Part shown: one piece after another, positions 6,586 to 14,365 of the stretch | Layout of the letters: each line of letters starts with the position of its first letter | Position numbering within the stretch: the first letter of the stretch is position 1 | Assembly: GCA_035315065.1 (NCBI GenBank) | Contig: DATFYM010000079.1 | Coordinates: forward strand, 1-14,893 | Direction: 5' to 3' | Source of the DNA: DATFYM01 sp035315065 | GTDB lineage: Bacteria; Acidobacteriota; Terriglobia; UBA7540 | Length of the DNA: 14,893 nt | The notes under the pieces: generated by a model | What the model was told of the DNA's origin: nothing | Seen by the model: only the letters and a program-made list of their open reading frames with translations | Databases searched by the model: none | Translations under genes and position numbers: made by a program

Positions 6586-7622
6586 CCACCGGGATGGATC
6601 ATCGCCTTGACCACGCCGTCGCGATAGTCCGCCACGAGATCGAACGCCGCCTGGCTTCTCGCGAGGGGGAAGTGGTGGGTCACAAGCTGATCGACACGGG
6701 CAGCGCCGCTTACGATCAAGTCGATCGCCGCGGCCGTGCAGGCGTCTTGCCGGCGCACGTTGCGGATGGTGAGTTCCTTGCGTCTCAGGGTGTGGATCGG
6801 GAAGCTGACGCGGTCAACCTCCGGAATACCGACGACGAGCAACACTCCTCCCGGCCTGAGAATTTCCACTGCCTGGTCGAGCGTCTCCTGCTGGCCGGCG
6901 CATTCAAACACGAAGTCGACACCCAACGGCTCAAGTTCACTGATCGCCGCGACGATGTCAGTCGCGCGCGGACTGCCGGCCCAAGCGGCCCCGCAGCGGC
7001 GGGCCACTTCGAGACGCTCGTCGATCAAGTCGGTCACGTAAATCATGCACTCGCCCCCGGCGCGACACGCCAGCAGGACCGAGAGCCCGATGGGGCCGGC
7101 GCCAAGAATGGCAAGCTTCGCGCCGGGCGCCACTCCGGCCATGCGTTGAGCGTAAAGACCGATCGAAAACGGCTCAACCATAGCTGCCTCGGCCATGCTC
7201 ATGGAATCGGGGATCGGATAGCAGCACTCCGCGGGTATCGCTATCACCTCCGCCAACGCCCCCGGCGCCTGCCCCGGAGAGCCGAGGAAGCTCTGGTTTC
7301 GGCAAGTGTGCCGCCTGCCGCCGCGACACTGGTCGCACTGACCGCAGGCTATTAAAGGATCGACCGCGACTCGCTGGCCGGGCTTGGCGCCCCTCACCGC
7401 GTCTCCCACTGCCACCACGGTACCGGCACATTCGTGCCCGACTCTCTCCGGGTACATCACCGCCTGCGAGCCGATGCGGCCCGCCGTGTAGTAGTGCACA
7501 TCAGAACCACAGACCCCCACGGCGTCAACCCGCAGGAGCACGTCCCCAGGGCTGGCCAGGACTGGCTCAGGCGACTCCTGGATTTCCAACTGTCGAATAC
7601 CGGTTAAGAAGGCAGCGAGCAT
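6552..7622 (-). CDS. Zinc-dependent medium-chain dehydrogenase, sorbitol/xylitol dehydrogenase-like
   Basis: A 356-residue medium-chain dehydrogenase/reductase. Catalytic-zinc ligands are visible as Cys38 (GVCGSDVHYY), His63-Glu64 (GHE) and Glu150 (MVEPFS). The structural zinc site is Cys93, Cys96, Cys99 and Cys107 (CGQCDQC then HTC). The Rossmann loop GAGPIG is at 174-179, and Asp198 at the end of the second strand suggests NAD rather than NADP. CGSDVHYY is typical of the sorbitol/xylitol dehydrogenase branch, so oxidation of a polyol to a ketose is the best guess; threonine or other alcohol substrates remain possible. The N-terminus MLAAFLTGIRQLEI fits family starts, but no Shine-Dalgarno site precedes ATG 7622: the upstream DNA is an AACGATGA repeat. 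The last residues (IGPLFHRAIG) extend past the usual end and come from another repeat. Confidence 0.9.
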   Translation of the reverse strand: MLAAFLTGIRQLEIQESPEPVLASPGDVLLRVDAVGVCGSDVHYYTAGRIGSQAVMYPERVGHECAGTVVAVGDAVRGAKPGQRVAVDPLIACGQCDQCRGGRRHTCRNQSFLGSPGQAPGALAEVIAIPAECCYPIPDSMSMAEAAMVEPFSIGLYAQRMAGVAPGAKLAILGAGPIGLSVLLACRAGGECMIYVTDLIDERLEVARRCGAAWAGSPRATDIVAAISELEPLGVDFVFECAGQQETLDQAVEILRPGGVLLVVGIPEVDRVSFPIHTLRRKELTIRNVRRQDACTAAAIDLIVSGAARVDQLVTHHFPLARSQAAFDLVADYRDGVVKAMIHPGGIGPLFHRAIG

Positions 7623-7626
7623 AAGA

Positions 7627-7778
7627 AACGATGAACGATGAACGATGAATGATGAACAGCGAATGGAGCAATAGCGTAGAACGGCCCGGTGGCGAGTAAT
7701 AAGCCGCTAAAAGGTCGGCACTCCTCACCCGTCGACGTGAGTTCTTCATTCATCATTCATCGTTCAGCATTCATCGTT
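7627..7778. repeat. Inverted AACGATGA repeat filling the spacer upstream of the dehydrogenase
   Basis: The 31-base arm at 7627-7657 is four AACGATGA/AATGATGA-type units. It matches the reverse complement of 7748-7778 at 28 of 31 positions. One arm starts 5 bases before the dehydrogenase ATG, occupying the position of its ribosome-binding site. The other ends 3 bases before the stop codon of the neighbouring secreted-protein gene. The 159-bp spacer is therefore almost exactly one element. It could form a stem over the dehydrogenase start. Confidence 0.8.
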
Positions 7779-7781
7779 CTC

Positions 7782-8483
7782 TTAGTTGTTGTTCTGTATC
7801 CTCTGCAAGATATTCTGGGCGCGGGCCTGGGCGAGATGGAGAAAGCGCGGATTGCGGGCGATCTCTTCGAGAGTGGGGACCAGCAACTCCGGGTCGGCGA
7901 GGGCCTGATTATCGAGCTCGATCTGAATCTCGCGCAGTTCTTGCGGCAGGCCGAGGTGGTCGTACTTGATGGCGAACTCCAGACCGGCAATGTGCTGCTC
8001 GACCATGGCGATCTTCTCGAAGAGGTCGGAAAGGTCGCGCGCGTCACGATTGATTGTGTAGTTAAACTCCGCCGAATGCTTCTGACCGCCCACCTCGTAG
8101 ATGAAGGTCTTCTGCCCGAGGTCGGCGACCTTTCGGTGGCTCTCCAGGTCGACGGTGTGGAAGTCGCTCAGGCGATCCGCCAGTTCAAACAGTTGCCGGG
8201 TGATGTCCGGCGAAAGTTTGAGCGGTCGAGGTTGGGTCGGGTCGGAGAGCTTGCGGCCCTCGTACTCGCCGGCGCCGTTCTTGTCCACCCGGATCGAGAG
8301 ATACTCTGGAGTGCTGCCCTTGAACACACGACGGTAGGTTAGCTTGGGGACCGATGGGTCAGCGGCTGGGTCGGCGCCCAGTGAGACGGCGCTCTGACCC
8401 GCGGCCCGCGACAATCCCAGCCACAGCCCCAGGACCAGCACCAACTGAATGGCGCAACTGAAGGATGACCTCATCGTCGTCAT
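7782..8483 (-). CDS. Exported protein of unknown function
   Basis: A 233-residue protein with an N-terminal signal peptide: MTTMRSS, then a hydrophobic run around residues 10-25 (IQLVLVLGLWLGL), with probable cleavage after SRAAGQS. The mature part has a beta-like segment (about 48-75, ending in a KNGAGEYEGR turn), then PRPLKLSPDITRQLFELADRL, a KTFIYEVGGQKHSAEF strand pair, and a long charged helical C-terminus (about 150-233) rich in Glu/Leu/Gln. No catalytic motif, lipobox or transmembrane segment in the mature chain is seen, and no family is recognised. A periplasmic or secreted location is likely. ATG 8483 lacks a clear Shine-Dalgarno site, and Met4 (8472-8474) is an alternative start. 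It lies 105 bp downstream of yebC, separated by a strong hairpin, so co-transcription is doubtful. Confidence 0.75.
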   Translation of the reverse strand: MTTMRSSFSCAIQLVLVLGLWLGLSRAAGQSAVSLGADPAADPSVPKLTYRRVFKGSTPEYLSIRVDKNGAGEYEGRKLSDPTQPRPLKLSPDITRQLFELADRLSDFHTVDLESHRKVADLGQKTFIYEVGGQKHSAEFNYTINRDARDLSDLFEKIAMVEQHIAGLEFAIKYDHLGLPQELREIQIELDNQALADPELLVPTLEEIARNPRFLHLAQARAQNILQRIQNNN

Positions 8484-8519
8484 TCAGGTTTGATGCAAAG
8501 AGTGAAGAACAGGAATCAC

Positions 8520-8581
8520 GGGTTAGGGGTCAGCAAATGGCTTGGCACGGCGTGCGGCCCGCTGACCAATATCACTAACCC
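8520..8581 (-). terminator. Two-part hairpin just downstream of yebC
   Basis: GGGTTAG (8520-8526) pairs with CTAACCC (8575-8581), and GGTCAGC (8528-8534) pairs with GCTGACC (8561-8567), with a small GCAC/GTGC stem inside. The structure starts 7 bases after the yebC stop on the minus strand, as expected for its terminator. No clear U-tract is visible. Confidence 0.5.
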
Positions 8582-8588
8582 GGAACAC

Positions 8589-9350
8589 CTACTTGGCGTG
8601 TGCGAGCGCGAACGCCTGGATCTCGGCTTCGTCGATGTCGAAGTTGGAGTGCACGTGCTGGACGTCGTCGTGATCCTCCAGTTCCTCGGTTAGCCTGAGC
8701 ATCTGGGCCGCTTCCTTGCCTGTCAGCTTCACGTAGGTCTGGGGGACCATGGAAATTTCCGCGTGGATTGGAGTAATGCCGGCCGCCTTCAGTTTCTCCA
8801 CCACCTCGTGGAAGGCGCCGGGTGAAGAGAAAATCTCCCAATTCTCCCCGTCGTCGACCAGATCGTCGGCACCCGCCTCCGTGATGATGTTCAGAAGGGT
8901 TTCCTCGTCCGCCTTGCTCTTCTCCACCAAGATGTCACCCTTCTTGCCGAACATCCAGCCGACGCAACCGGTCTCACCGAGGTTGCCGCCCGACTTTGCG
9001 AACGTATGCCGGATTTCGGCCAGCGTTCGGTTCTTGTTGTCGGTAGCGACCTCGAGCATGATCGCTACCCCGCCGGGTCCATACCCCTCCCAGACCACTT
9101 CTTCGTACACGGAACCAGGAAGCTCGCCCGTCCCCTTCTGGATGGCGCGCTTGATGTTGTCGGCCGGCATGTTCTCCGCTTTGGCAGCCAATACCGCCGT
9201 TCGCAGGCGCGGGTTGGAGTCCGCGTCGCCGCCGCTCATGCGCGCCGCCACGGTGATTTCCTTGATCAGTTTGGTAAAGATCTTGCCGCGCTTTGCATCC
9301 AGCGCGCCCTTCTTGTGTTTGATAGTTGCCCACTTGGAATGACCAGACAT
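8589..9350 (-). CDS. yebC: YebC/PmpR family protein
   Basis: A 253-residue cytosolic protein, full length for the family (about 240-250). Hallmarks are the N-terminal MSGHSKWATIKHKKGALDAK, then GKIFTKLIKEI, NPRLRTAV, NMPADNIKRAI, the EGYGPGGVA loop, NRTLAEIRHTF and the acidic C-terminal segment ELEDHDDVQHVHSNFDID. These define all three TACO1/YebC domains without gaps. Long annotated as a transcriptional regulator (PmpR in Pseudomonas), it has more recently been linked to translation, including relief of ribosome stalling at proline stretches, as for mitochondrial TACO1. The start is secure: GAGAGG (plus-strand CCTCTC, 9360-9365) lies 9 bases before ATG 9350. In many genomes yebC is next to ruvC; here it is not, so context adds little. 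Confidence 0.97.
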   Translation of the reverse strand: MSGHSKWATIKHKKGALDAKRGKIFTKLIKEITVAARMSGGDADSNPRLRTAVLAAKAENMPADNIKRAIQKGTGELPGSVYEEVVWEGYGPGGVAIMLEVATDNKNRTLAEIRHTFAKSGGNLGETGCVGWMFGKKGDILVEKSKADEETLLNIITEAGADDLVDDGENWEIFSSPGAFHEVVEKLKAAGITPIHAEISMVPQTYVKLTGKEAAQMLRLTEELEDHDDVQHVHSNFDIDEAEIQAFALAHAK

Positions 9351-9596
9351 AATGACAACCTCTCGCGAGCATTCGCTGCCTCAGGCACCCTGACCGCAGC
9401 GAGTACGATTGAATCGCTAAGCCATGTTACCACAAGAGCGGAGAAAGCTGAACGGCAACTAGAACTGCAATAGTCGCAGCAGTCCAGATCTAGAAGCAGT
9501 AGGAGCCGTGGGCCTTTAGTCTTCACCAAGCGCGGCGCCGAACCTAGTGCAGTCTTGCCAGTCACGGTCTCTCCCCGGCCGGCGGACCCAGGTTCG

Positions 9597-10721
9597 TCAC
9601 AACAGTTGTCGGTAGACGTCGATCGTCTGATCCACCCATCGCTTCAGGCTAAAGTAGCTCGAGCGCATGACACTCTCCCGCGCCATCGCCTGCCGCCGGT
9701 CAGAACTATCATACAGCGCCGTAATCGCAGCGGCTAAGGCGCCTGCATCACCCGGCGGGACAACCAGCCCGTTTCGCCCGTCCTCGACCGCTTCGACATT
9801 GCCGCCAACCCCGGTCACGATCACCGGTTTGCCGGCTGCTAAGGCTTCCAGGATGACGAGCGAGAAGGCCTCTCCCCAGGTACACGGTAAAGCGAAGATG
9901 TCGCTCTGTCGCAGGATCGAGGCGATCTCCGGAAGGCTCTTCAAGCCGGCAAAGATAAATCGATTGACGATACCTTGGTGTTCGATCTTGGCGCGGTACT
10001 CCGCTGCACAGCGACCGTCGCCCACATGAATGAAGGCGACGTCGTGTCCCTGCTTGAGCGTCAGCGAGGCGGCGTCGATCAACACGCCGATGCCTTTTTC
10101 CGGGATCAGTTGGGAGATCGACAGCACAATCACCGTTCGCGCCCCAAGGCCGTATGATGCACGGAGGTCGACCGTGACAGAGGTGTCGCGGAACTTCTCC
10201 AGGTTGACCCCATTGTGAATCGTCGTGATCTTTTTCCGGTGAACGCCTTCTTGGACGAGGCGCGCCTTCACGTAATTGGAGGGCGCGATGAACCGATCGG
10301 CCCCGGAGGAGAAGGCCCGGTTGCGTGCTCGAAGCGCCCACCAATTGAGCATCGTCCGCTCCTTGAGGGTCCCGGAGTAGTGTTCGGAGAAGACGACTCG
10401 CACGCCGCGATTGAGTGCAGCCGCTACCACGTCCAGGCTCAGCAGGTTGACGAAGTGCAGGTGCACGACGTCGGGCCGGTGACGTCGTAACAGGGCCCTG
10501 AGGGTGCCGGCGCTCTCGAGGCCGAAGGGCGCGAAAGGCTTGGTCTCCAGGGTAGCCCCTGCCTCGAGATACTGGGGACGCAGCGAGTCAGGAGGACGGT
10601 CCTTGAAAACAATAACACTCTGCCCTCCCTGTTCGGTGAGCGTTCGCGAGAGCGCGATGGTATACTCTTCGAAGCTCCCCAGCTTCCGCGGTCTCAAGTT
10701 GAGCACCGACATTACCTTCAA
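9597..10721 (-). CDS. GT4-family glycosyltransferase (GT-B fold)
   Basis: A 374-residue retaining glycosyltransferase that would move a sugar from a nucleotide donor to a glycan or lipid acceptor. The N-terminal domain has KVMSVLNL, VVHLHFVNLL, a SEHYSG loop and FIAPSNYVK. The C-terminal domain has IHNGVNLEKF, SQLIPEKG, FAGLKSLPEI and, at about 281-291, GEAFSLVILEALAAGKPVI, the E-x7-E donor-binding motif of GT4. VVPPGD and a final Trp/Tyr-rich helix complete the fold. The usual glycine pair of the acceptor loop is LGSFEE here. The best start is TTG 10721, with GGGGTGAG just upstream; ATG 10712 is the alternative. It follows the flavoprotein gene by 134 bp on the same strand. Donor and acceptor are unknown; surface polysaccharide synthesis is inferred from context. 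Confidence 0.9.
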   Translation of the reverse strand: MKVMSVLNLRPRKLGSFEEYTIALSRTLTEQGGQSVIVFKDRPPDSLRPQYLEAGATLETKPFAPFGLESAGTLRALLRRHRPDVVHLHFVNLLSLDVVAAALNRGVRVVFSEHYSGTLKERTMLNWWALRARNRAFSSGADRFIAPSNYVKARLVQEGVHRKKITTIHNGVNLEKFRDTSVTVDLRASYGLGARTVIVLSISQLIPEKGIGVLIDAASLTLKQGHDVAFIHVGDGRCAAEYRAKIEHQGIVNRFIFAGLKSLPEIASILRQSDIFALPCTWGEAFSLVILEALAAGKPVIVTGVGGNVEAVEDGRNGLVVPPGDAGALAAAITALYDSSDRRQAMARESVMRSSYFSLKRWVDQTIDVYRQLL

Positions 10722-10791
10722 ATGCTCACCCCATCTGTACTCACCGTCGATTCCTGATCGGAAGAGCCCCAGTCGCAGTGCTTGCGCTTCT

Positions 10792-10826
10792 CAATCGATC
10801 GTCAATAGTCAACAATCGGGCAATCC
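10792..10826. repeat. Single ATTGACGATTG-type repeat arm
   Basis: Read on the minus strand this is GGATTGCCCGATTGTTGAC followed by TATTGACGATCGATTG, close to the arm after pckA at 6293-6318. It lies 30 bp past the stop of the flavoprotein gene and has no obvious partner in the spacer. Confidence 0.5.
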
Positions 10827-10855
10827 TTAGTCGTCGTCCCGGACCGCGCGCTGTG

Positions 10856-12151
10856 CTAGAGCTGGCGTAAGACACTGCCGAGCAGGAGACCCTCTTTGAG
10901 GCTGGCGGCGATTCCCTGGAAACTCCACCGACCATACCGGCCGGCCGGTTCAATGCCGAATTCTTGGCAAACGGCAGTCGCGCGGGCGACCCAGTCGGAG
11001 CCCGGGCGTCGCCACGTATAGGCGACGTCGACCCAGGTGGGATCGGCCGCTTCGACCCTTTCGATCAGCCCGCTCTGCTGAAGTTCCTCGATGATGTCTT
11101 TAACGAGAACCTGCGTGGCATCGGCGGACGGCCGCTCGCCGCCCCGGAACGCTGTCTCAATGTAGAGCGATCCACGCCCCGGATCGTTGCGGCTTCCCTC
11201 GGGCAGGAACAGGGGGTCGACGTTGGAGTAGTAGCCTACCCGGTGGAACCCGGTGCGACTGTCGGGAATGTAGAGCCAGTGGTATCCGTTTCGAGCCAGC
11301 GCAGTATCCGGCAGGGTGGCGCCGAGATTAAGCACCATCACCGACGTGTACGGCTCGGCCGGCCCCACGCGCCCACCCAGCCCCGCCATCTCCACCGTGC
11401 GGTTCAGGGGGGCCGTGGCCAAGACGGTCTCGTACGAGTGTGTCCGGCCGTCGCTAAGTTCGATGGACCGGCTCTCGGGGTCGATTCGGGTGACACCTAT
11501 CCCGTACTGGATGTCGCAACGTTGTGCGAGCCACAGGCTCGCCGCGTCAAGGCCGCGGGCGGGATAGAGAAAGGTCGCGTTGTATCCGGCATCGGTGTTC
11601 TCTTGCTCGGCTCCACGGCGCACTGCAGCTTTGTCGATGGGCGACTTGTAGGCGTCCTGGGGAGCGATTTCACGGAAGAGTCCGGCCGTGTAGCGCTCAT
11701 GGAAAGGGTCGAAGAAGATGCGGCACAGCGTCGGGCCGAACTGCTGTTCCATCCAGCCTGCCATTGTTTCCACAGTCCCATCCCGGCCCGAGTCGAGAAT
11801 CTCGGCCAATGCCGCTTCACGAAGCTCCTTCGGTAGCGCGAAGAGATTGTCCTGGATCGGGTATGGGACTAGACGGCTCCAGAGATCCCGCGTTACCTCT
11901 CGCCCGCCCAGAAAGAGCACGGCAGAACGGCGCCGGTAGCTCCGCAGTTCCGACGCGCCGCCCAGGAGCCGGGTCACCACGGGATCGCCGCCAAAGATCC
12001 AGTGGCCGCCGCCCAGCTCGAAGTGGTAGCCATCACGCTCGTAGGAAGCGCAGATGCCGCCGGGATGATCGAGGCGCTCGAGAACACGAAAGCCGCTCGT
12101 GATCCCGGCCGCAAGACCGGTCATCCCCCCTCCAACAATCCATCGGTTCAT
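10856..12151 (-). CDS. FAD-dependent oxidoreductase, UDP-galactopyranose mutase / amine-oxidase-like
   Basis: A 431-residue flavoprotein. Residues 5-16 (IVGGGMTGLAAG) are the dinucleotide-binding loop. Glu25 (VLER) should bind the FAD ribose, and HPGGICASY plus GYHFELGGGHWIFGGDP form the second FAD motif. The C-terminus (YGRWSFQGIAASLKEGLLLGS) is the last FAD contact of amine-oxidase/UGM-type enzymes. The distance from the glycine loop to Glu25 is shorter than in standard Rossmann FAD proteins. I recall the same short loop in polysaccharide-cluster relatives, so it seems a family trait and not damage. The reaction is unknown; sugar-nucleotide rearrangement or oxidation of a glycan precursor is plausible. 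AAGGGAA, 6 bases before ATG 12151, supports the start. It lies between the radical SAM and glycosyltransferase genes, all on the minus strand. Confidence 0.85.
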   Translation of the reverse strand: MNRWIVGGGMTGLAAGITSGFRVLERLDHPGGICASYERDGYHFELGGGHWIFGGDPVVTRLLGGASELRSYRRRSAVLFLGGREVTRDLWSRLVPYPIQDNLFALPKELREAALAEILDSGRDGTVETMAGWMEQQFGPTLCRIFFDPFHERYTAGLFREIAPQDAYKSPIDKAAVRRGAEQENTDAGYNATFLYPARGLDAASLWLAQRCDIQYGIGVTRIDPESRSIELSDGRTHSYETVLATAPLNRTVEMAGLGGRVGPAEPYTSVMVLNLGATLPDTALARNGYHWLYIPDSRTGFHRVGYYSNVDPLFLPEGSRNDPGRGSLYIETAFRGGERPSADATQVLVKDIIEELQQSGLIERVEAADPTWVDVAYTWRRPGSDWVARATAVCQEFGIEPAGRYGRWSFQGIAASLKEGLLLGSVLRQL

Positions 12152-12266
12152 GAGTTTTCCCTTTTCGATATCCAGGGCGCACCGTTAAGAGCCTAGCGAA
12201 GCGCCGATACGCCACGGATGGACTGTGGCCGCGTATGAGAGAAGCGTTATCGGGTGTGCCGGCCTC

Positions 12267-12305
12267 GGAACGCCCCATAGTGGAGCACCCACTAAGGGAC
12301 GTTCC
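12267..12305. other. Strong imperfect hairpin upstream of the flavoprotein gene
   Basis: GGAACG-c-CCC-a-TAGTGG (12267-12283) pairs with CCACTA-a-GGG-a-CGTTCC (12289-12305) around a 5-base loop: 15 base pairs with two mismatches. It lies 115 bp upstream of the flavoprotein start and about 290 bp past the radical SAM stop. No U-tract is visible on either side. It could be a terminator, a leader structure or an operator for a dimeric regulator. Confidence 0.5.
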
Positions 12306-12403
12306 GCAGGGCAAGGAATGCGCTCGCCAGTTTACCCGATGTTGCTTCCACGGGTGAGAATAAGCGGTTCCGCCAGTTCAGAACGGAAATGATAGTCCGG
12401 CCG

Positions 12404-12576
12404 GCTTATGCTGCCAAGCGGCTTGCTTTCCCGACCGGTTTTAACCCCGCCAGCTTGTAGCCGCTAGCATGCACCCTACCGAGGTTGTCGAAATCTCCAT
12501 GACCAAACCTCGATAGCGATATGCACCAGCGCACGCCAGAACTTAGCAAGATCCTCCAAGCCGGCTTGGCATAAGC
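12404..12576. repeat. Possible 173-bp MITE-like remnant
   Basis: GCTTATGC (12404-12411), followed closely by CCAAGC, is mirrored by a perfect 14-bp palindrome CCAAGCCGGCTTGG (12556-12569) running into GCATAAGC (12569-12576). The arms are similar but not identical, and no target-site duplication was found. Minus-strand reading shows a short protein-like run (LEDLAKFWRALVHIAIEVW) that stops after 27 codons. The segment may be a decayed mobile element. Confidence 0.35.
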
Positions 12577-12598
12577 GAATTTGATTGCTGCTTACCAC

Positions 12599-13666
12599 CT
12601 AACCAACGGGAACGAAAAGTGCTTCCCGTTCCGACTCCATGAGCCGCCTTTCCAGGCAACATCCGGAATTCCACCAGTGCGGTCGATTCTGCCAAATCTC
12701 GCGGATTCGCATCGTCTTGATGTTGCCCACTGGCGGCTGCGCCGTACAGGTGGTGACATCCCCGTTAGATTGAAACTGCAGCGCCGTCAATGCGGAGCAG
12801 TGGATCCTGCGCTCGTGCGCCGAATGCGCGGTGGTGGTAAGGCGCATCGCTGCCGGATCGCGAAAATATGGAATCATGACCTCCAGTTGTTGGTAAGTAT
12901 TGCCGATGGATGCGCCCTGCCGCTTCATTTGAATCAGTTGTTCGACCACCTGCACGGCTTTCTCAGTGTTCCGGGGCCAGTTTTCGGAATGCTCCCACCA
13001 GCGGGGATCTTCCGGGGTGTTGTAGTTCTGCTCGATGGGCTGATAGAAGACGTCCATTCCGTCCTGGGTTGCGTAACGCGCCACCTCGCACACACCATCC
13101 AGGTTGTGCGACATGATCACATTCTTCAGACGAATGTGGGTCTTGGTCTGGTGTTCCTTGCGAATCCGCTTCACTGTCTCAATCGTCTCGCTCGTTTTTT
13201 CCCAGAACTTATCGCGTCCGCGGATCTTATTGTGGAGGTCGCCGATTCCATCCAGTGAAATCGTGATCATCCAGGGCTTGGCCTTGGCGAGACCTTCGAT
13301 CTTGGACTGGTCGAACCAGTAGCCGTGGGTGAGAACCTCCAGGAACAGCCCGATCGACGACGCGTAAGCAGTCAACTCGGTCGTGTACGGCTTGAGCAAG
13401 GCCTCGCCGCCGGTGAAGGTGACGCGTGCCGGCCCGAGCCAGGCTCGTAAGTCCGAAAGTACGGTTTTCCATTGATCAACGCTCGGGGAGTCCTCCTGGC
13501 CCCGGTTCTTCCAGATGTCGCAGTGGACGCACTTGGCGTTGCAGCGCTCCGTGAGCAGGAAAAACGGCCACGGAGGCCGGCACCGGGACGCCCAGCGGCC
13601 TCCGGCCATGGTTCGCAGGCGGTAGTTATAGGCTTCGAACGCACGCCTACGAATCGTTTCGAGCAT
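12599..13666 (-). CDS. Radical SAM protein with C-terminal cysteine (twitch/SPASM-like) region
   Basis: A 355-residue radical SAM enzyme. Cys42, Cys46 and Cys49 (CNAKCVHC) should hold the [4Fe-4S] cluster that cleaves S-adenosylmethionine. TFTGGEALL (83-91) is the SAM-binding GGE motif and TISLDGIGD an inner strand of the partial barrel. The C-terminal region (about 285-350) has Cys in HCSALTALQF, NGDVTTC and GCCLERR with GNIKTMRIREIW, resembling a shortened SPASM/twitch domain that could hold an auxiliary cluster. The substrate is unknown: relatives modify peptides, sugars or cofactors. ATG 13666 is preferred because GGAAGGGG lies 8 bases upstream; the ATG seven codons earlier (13687) has no such site. 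No small precursor-peptide gene is evident nearby. The next genes on this strand are the flavoprotein and the glycosyltransferase, so a glycan role is possible. Confidence 0.87.
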   Translation of the reverse strand: MLETIRRRAFEAYNYRLRTMAGGRWASRCRPPWPFFLLTERCNAKCVHCDIWKNRGQEDSPSVDQWKTVLSDLRAWLGPARVTFTGGEALLKPYTTELTAYASSIGLFLEVLTHGYWFDQSKIEGLAKAKPWMITISLDGIGDLHNKIRGRDKFWEKTSETIETVKRIRKEHQTKTHIRLKNVIMSHNLDGVCEVARYATQDGMDVFYQPIEQNYNTPEDPRWWEHSENWPRNTEKAVQVVEQLIQMKRQGASIGNTYQQLEVMIPYFRDPAAMRLTTTAHSAHERRIHCSALTALQFQSNGDVTTCTAQPPVGNIKTMRIREIWQNRPHWWNSGCCLERRLMESEREALFVPVG

Positions 13667-13791
13667 ATACGCCACCCCTTCCACCATGAATATCGAAGAA
13701 CTGCCGCGTTGTTCGGCCGCGGTGAAAACCGAAACAAGATCCGGCCCAGCGTCCGTCCCTGCTATGGCGTCTCGAAGGCAACAATGCTAGT

Positions 13792-14112
13792 TCACTCAGA
13801 ATCCGGTTGAGTCCCCGCAATAAACACGACCCGAGGTTCCTCCAAGAGCCCAAACTCATTTCCTCCCTTACGCCGCGCACGAAAGGGCACACTTATTAGG
13901 AGGCATGGGATGTCGGACCCGCACTGCCGCCCGTGTTGCAGCTCGGCTATCGCCGCGAATGAGCCCCGAAGATACCAAGTTAGTTCATGCCACAACTTGC
14001 CGTCAAGTATCACATCTTTTGTTAGCATACGAATTACGGAGAAAACAAACGGTCCAACTTCACACGGAGGCAGCTCCTGCGCGGATTCCTTGCCGGTGCC
14101 AGCATAAATCAT
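13792..14112 (-). CDS. Doubtful hypothetical ORF (106 codons)
   Basis: ATG 14112 to TGA 13792-13794. The sequence starts MIYAGTGKESAQELPPCEVG and has mixed composition, with a plausible amphipathic run (LWHELTWYLRGSFAAIAEL) and a basic FRARRKGG patch. Third-position G/C bias is weak compared with neighbouring genes. Only a poor GGCGGA site precedes the start. No domain is recognised. On the opposite strand a perfect AGGAGG (13891-13896) sits before ATG codons 13905 and 13910, but both plus-strand products look unlike proteins (Ser/Arg/Pro-rich). Either strand could hold a decayed gene, and spacer DNA is as likely. Confidence 0.28.
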   Translation of the reverse strand: MIYAGTGKESAQELPPCEVGPFVFSVIRMLTKDVILDGKLWHELTWYLRGSFAAIAELQHGRQCGSDIPCLLISVPFRARRKGGNEFGLLEEPRVVFIAGTQPDSE

Positions 14113-14163
14113 TCCGCCCGAGGAAGCAAAAGGAACTGGCCCCTGAGCGTGGATCCCCCGCTT

Positions 14164-14195
14164 CGAGTTTCGAGTCCCCGGCTCCGAGTTTCGAG
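14164..14195. repeat. Direct repeat CGAGTTTCGAG, 21-bp period
   Basis: CGAGTTTCGAG occurs at 14164-14174 and 14185-14195, followed by further GCGTCGAG words. It is another short-motif intergenic repeat of the type seen elsewhere in the window. Confidence 0.6.
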
Positions 14196-14365
14196 CGTCG
14201 AGTATCGCGCGTATCCACCCTCAAAACTGGGCCTCAAATTCAGCAATCGGCTTTGCCGCAACACCAGTTATCGCAATGAAATTAAATGACATCGCGGCTT
14301 CCATTGAAACGGCCGCGTATTCGAATCCGCCAGCCCGACGGCTGCCTGCGTTCCCGAATGTGTAA

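Noticed and set aside
10964..11836. 290-codon plus-strand open frame opposite the flavoprotein
   Set aside because: The minus strand carries the complete flavoprotein with FAD motifs. The plus product has no recognisable domain.
13905..14279. Plus-strand ORFs behind a perfect AGGAGG site
   Set aside because: Products are Arg/Ser/Pro-rich with no fold-like pattern, and one runs into intergenic repeats.
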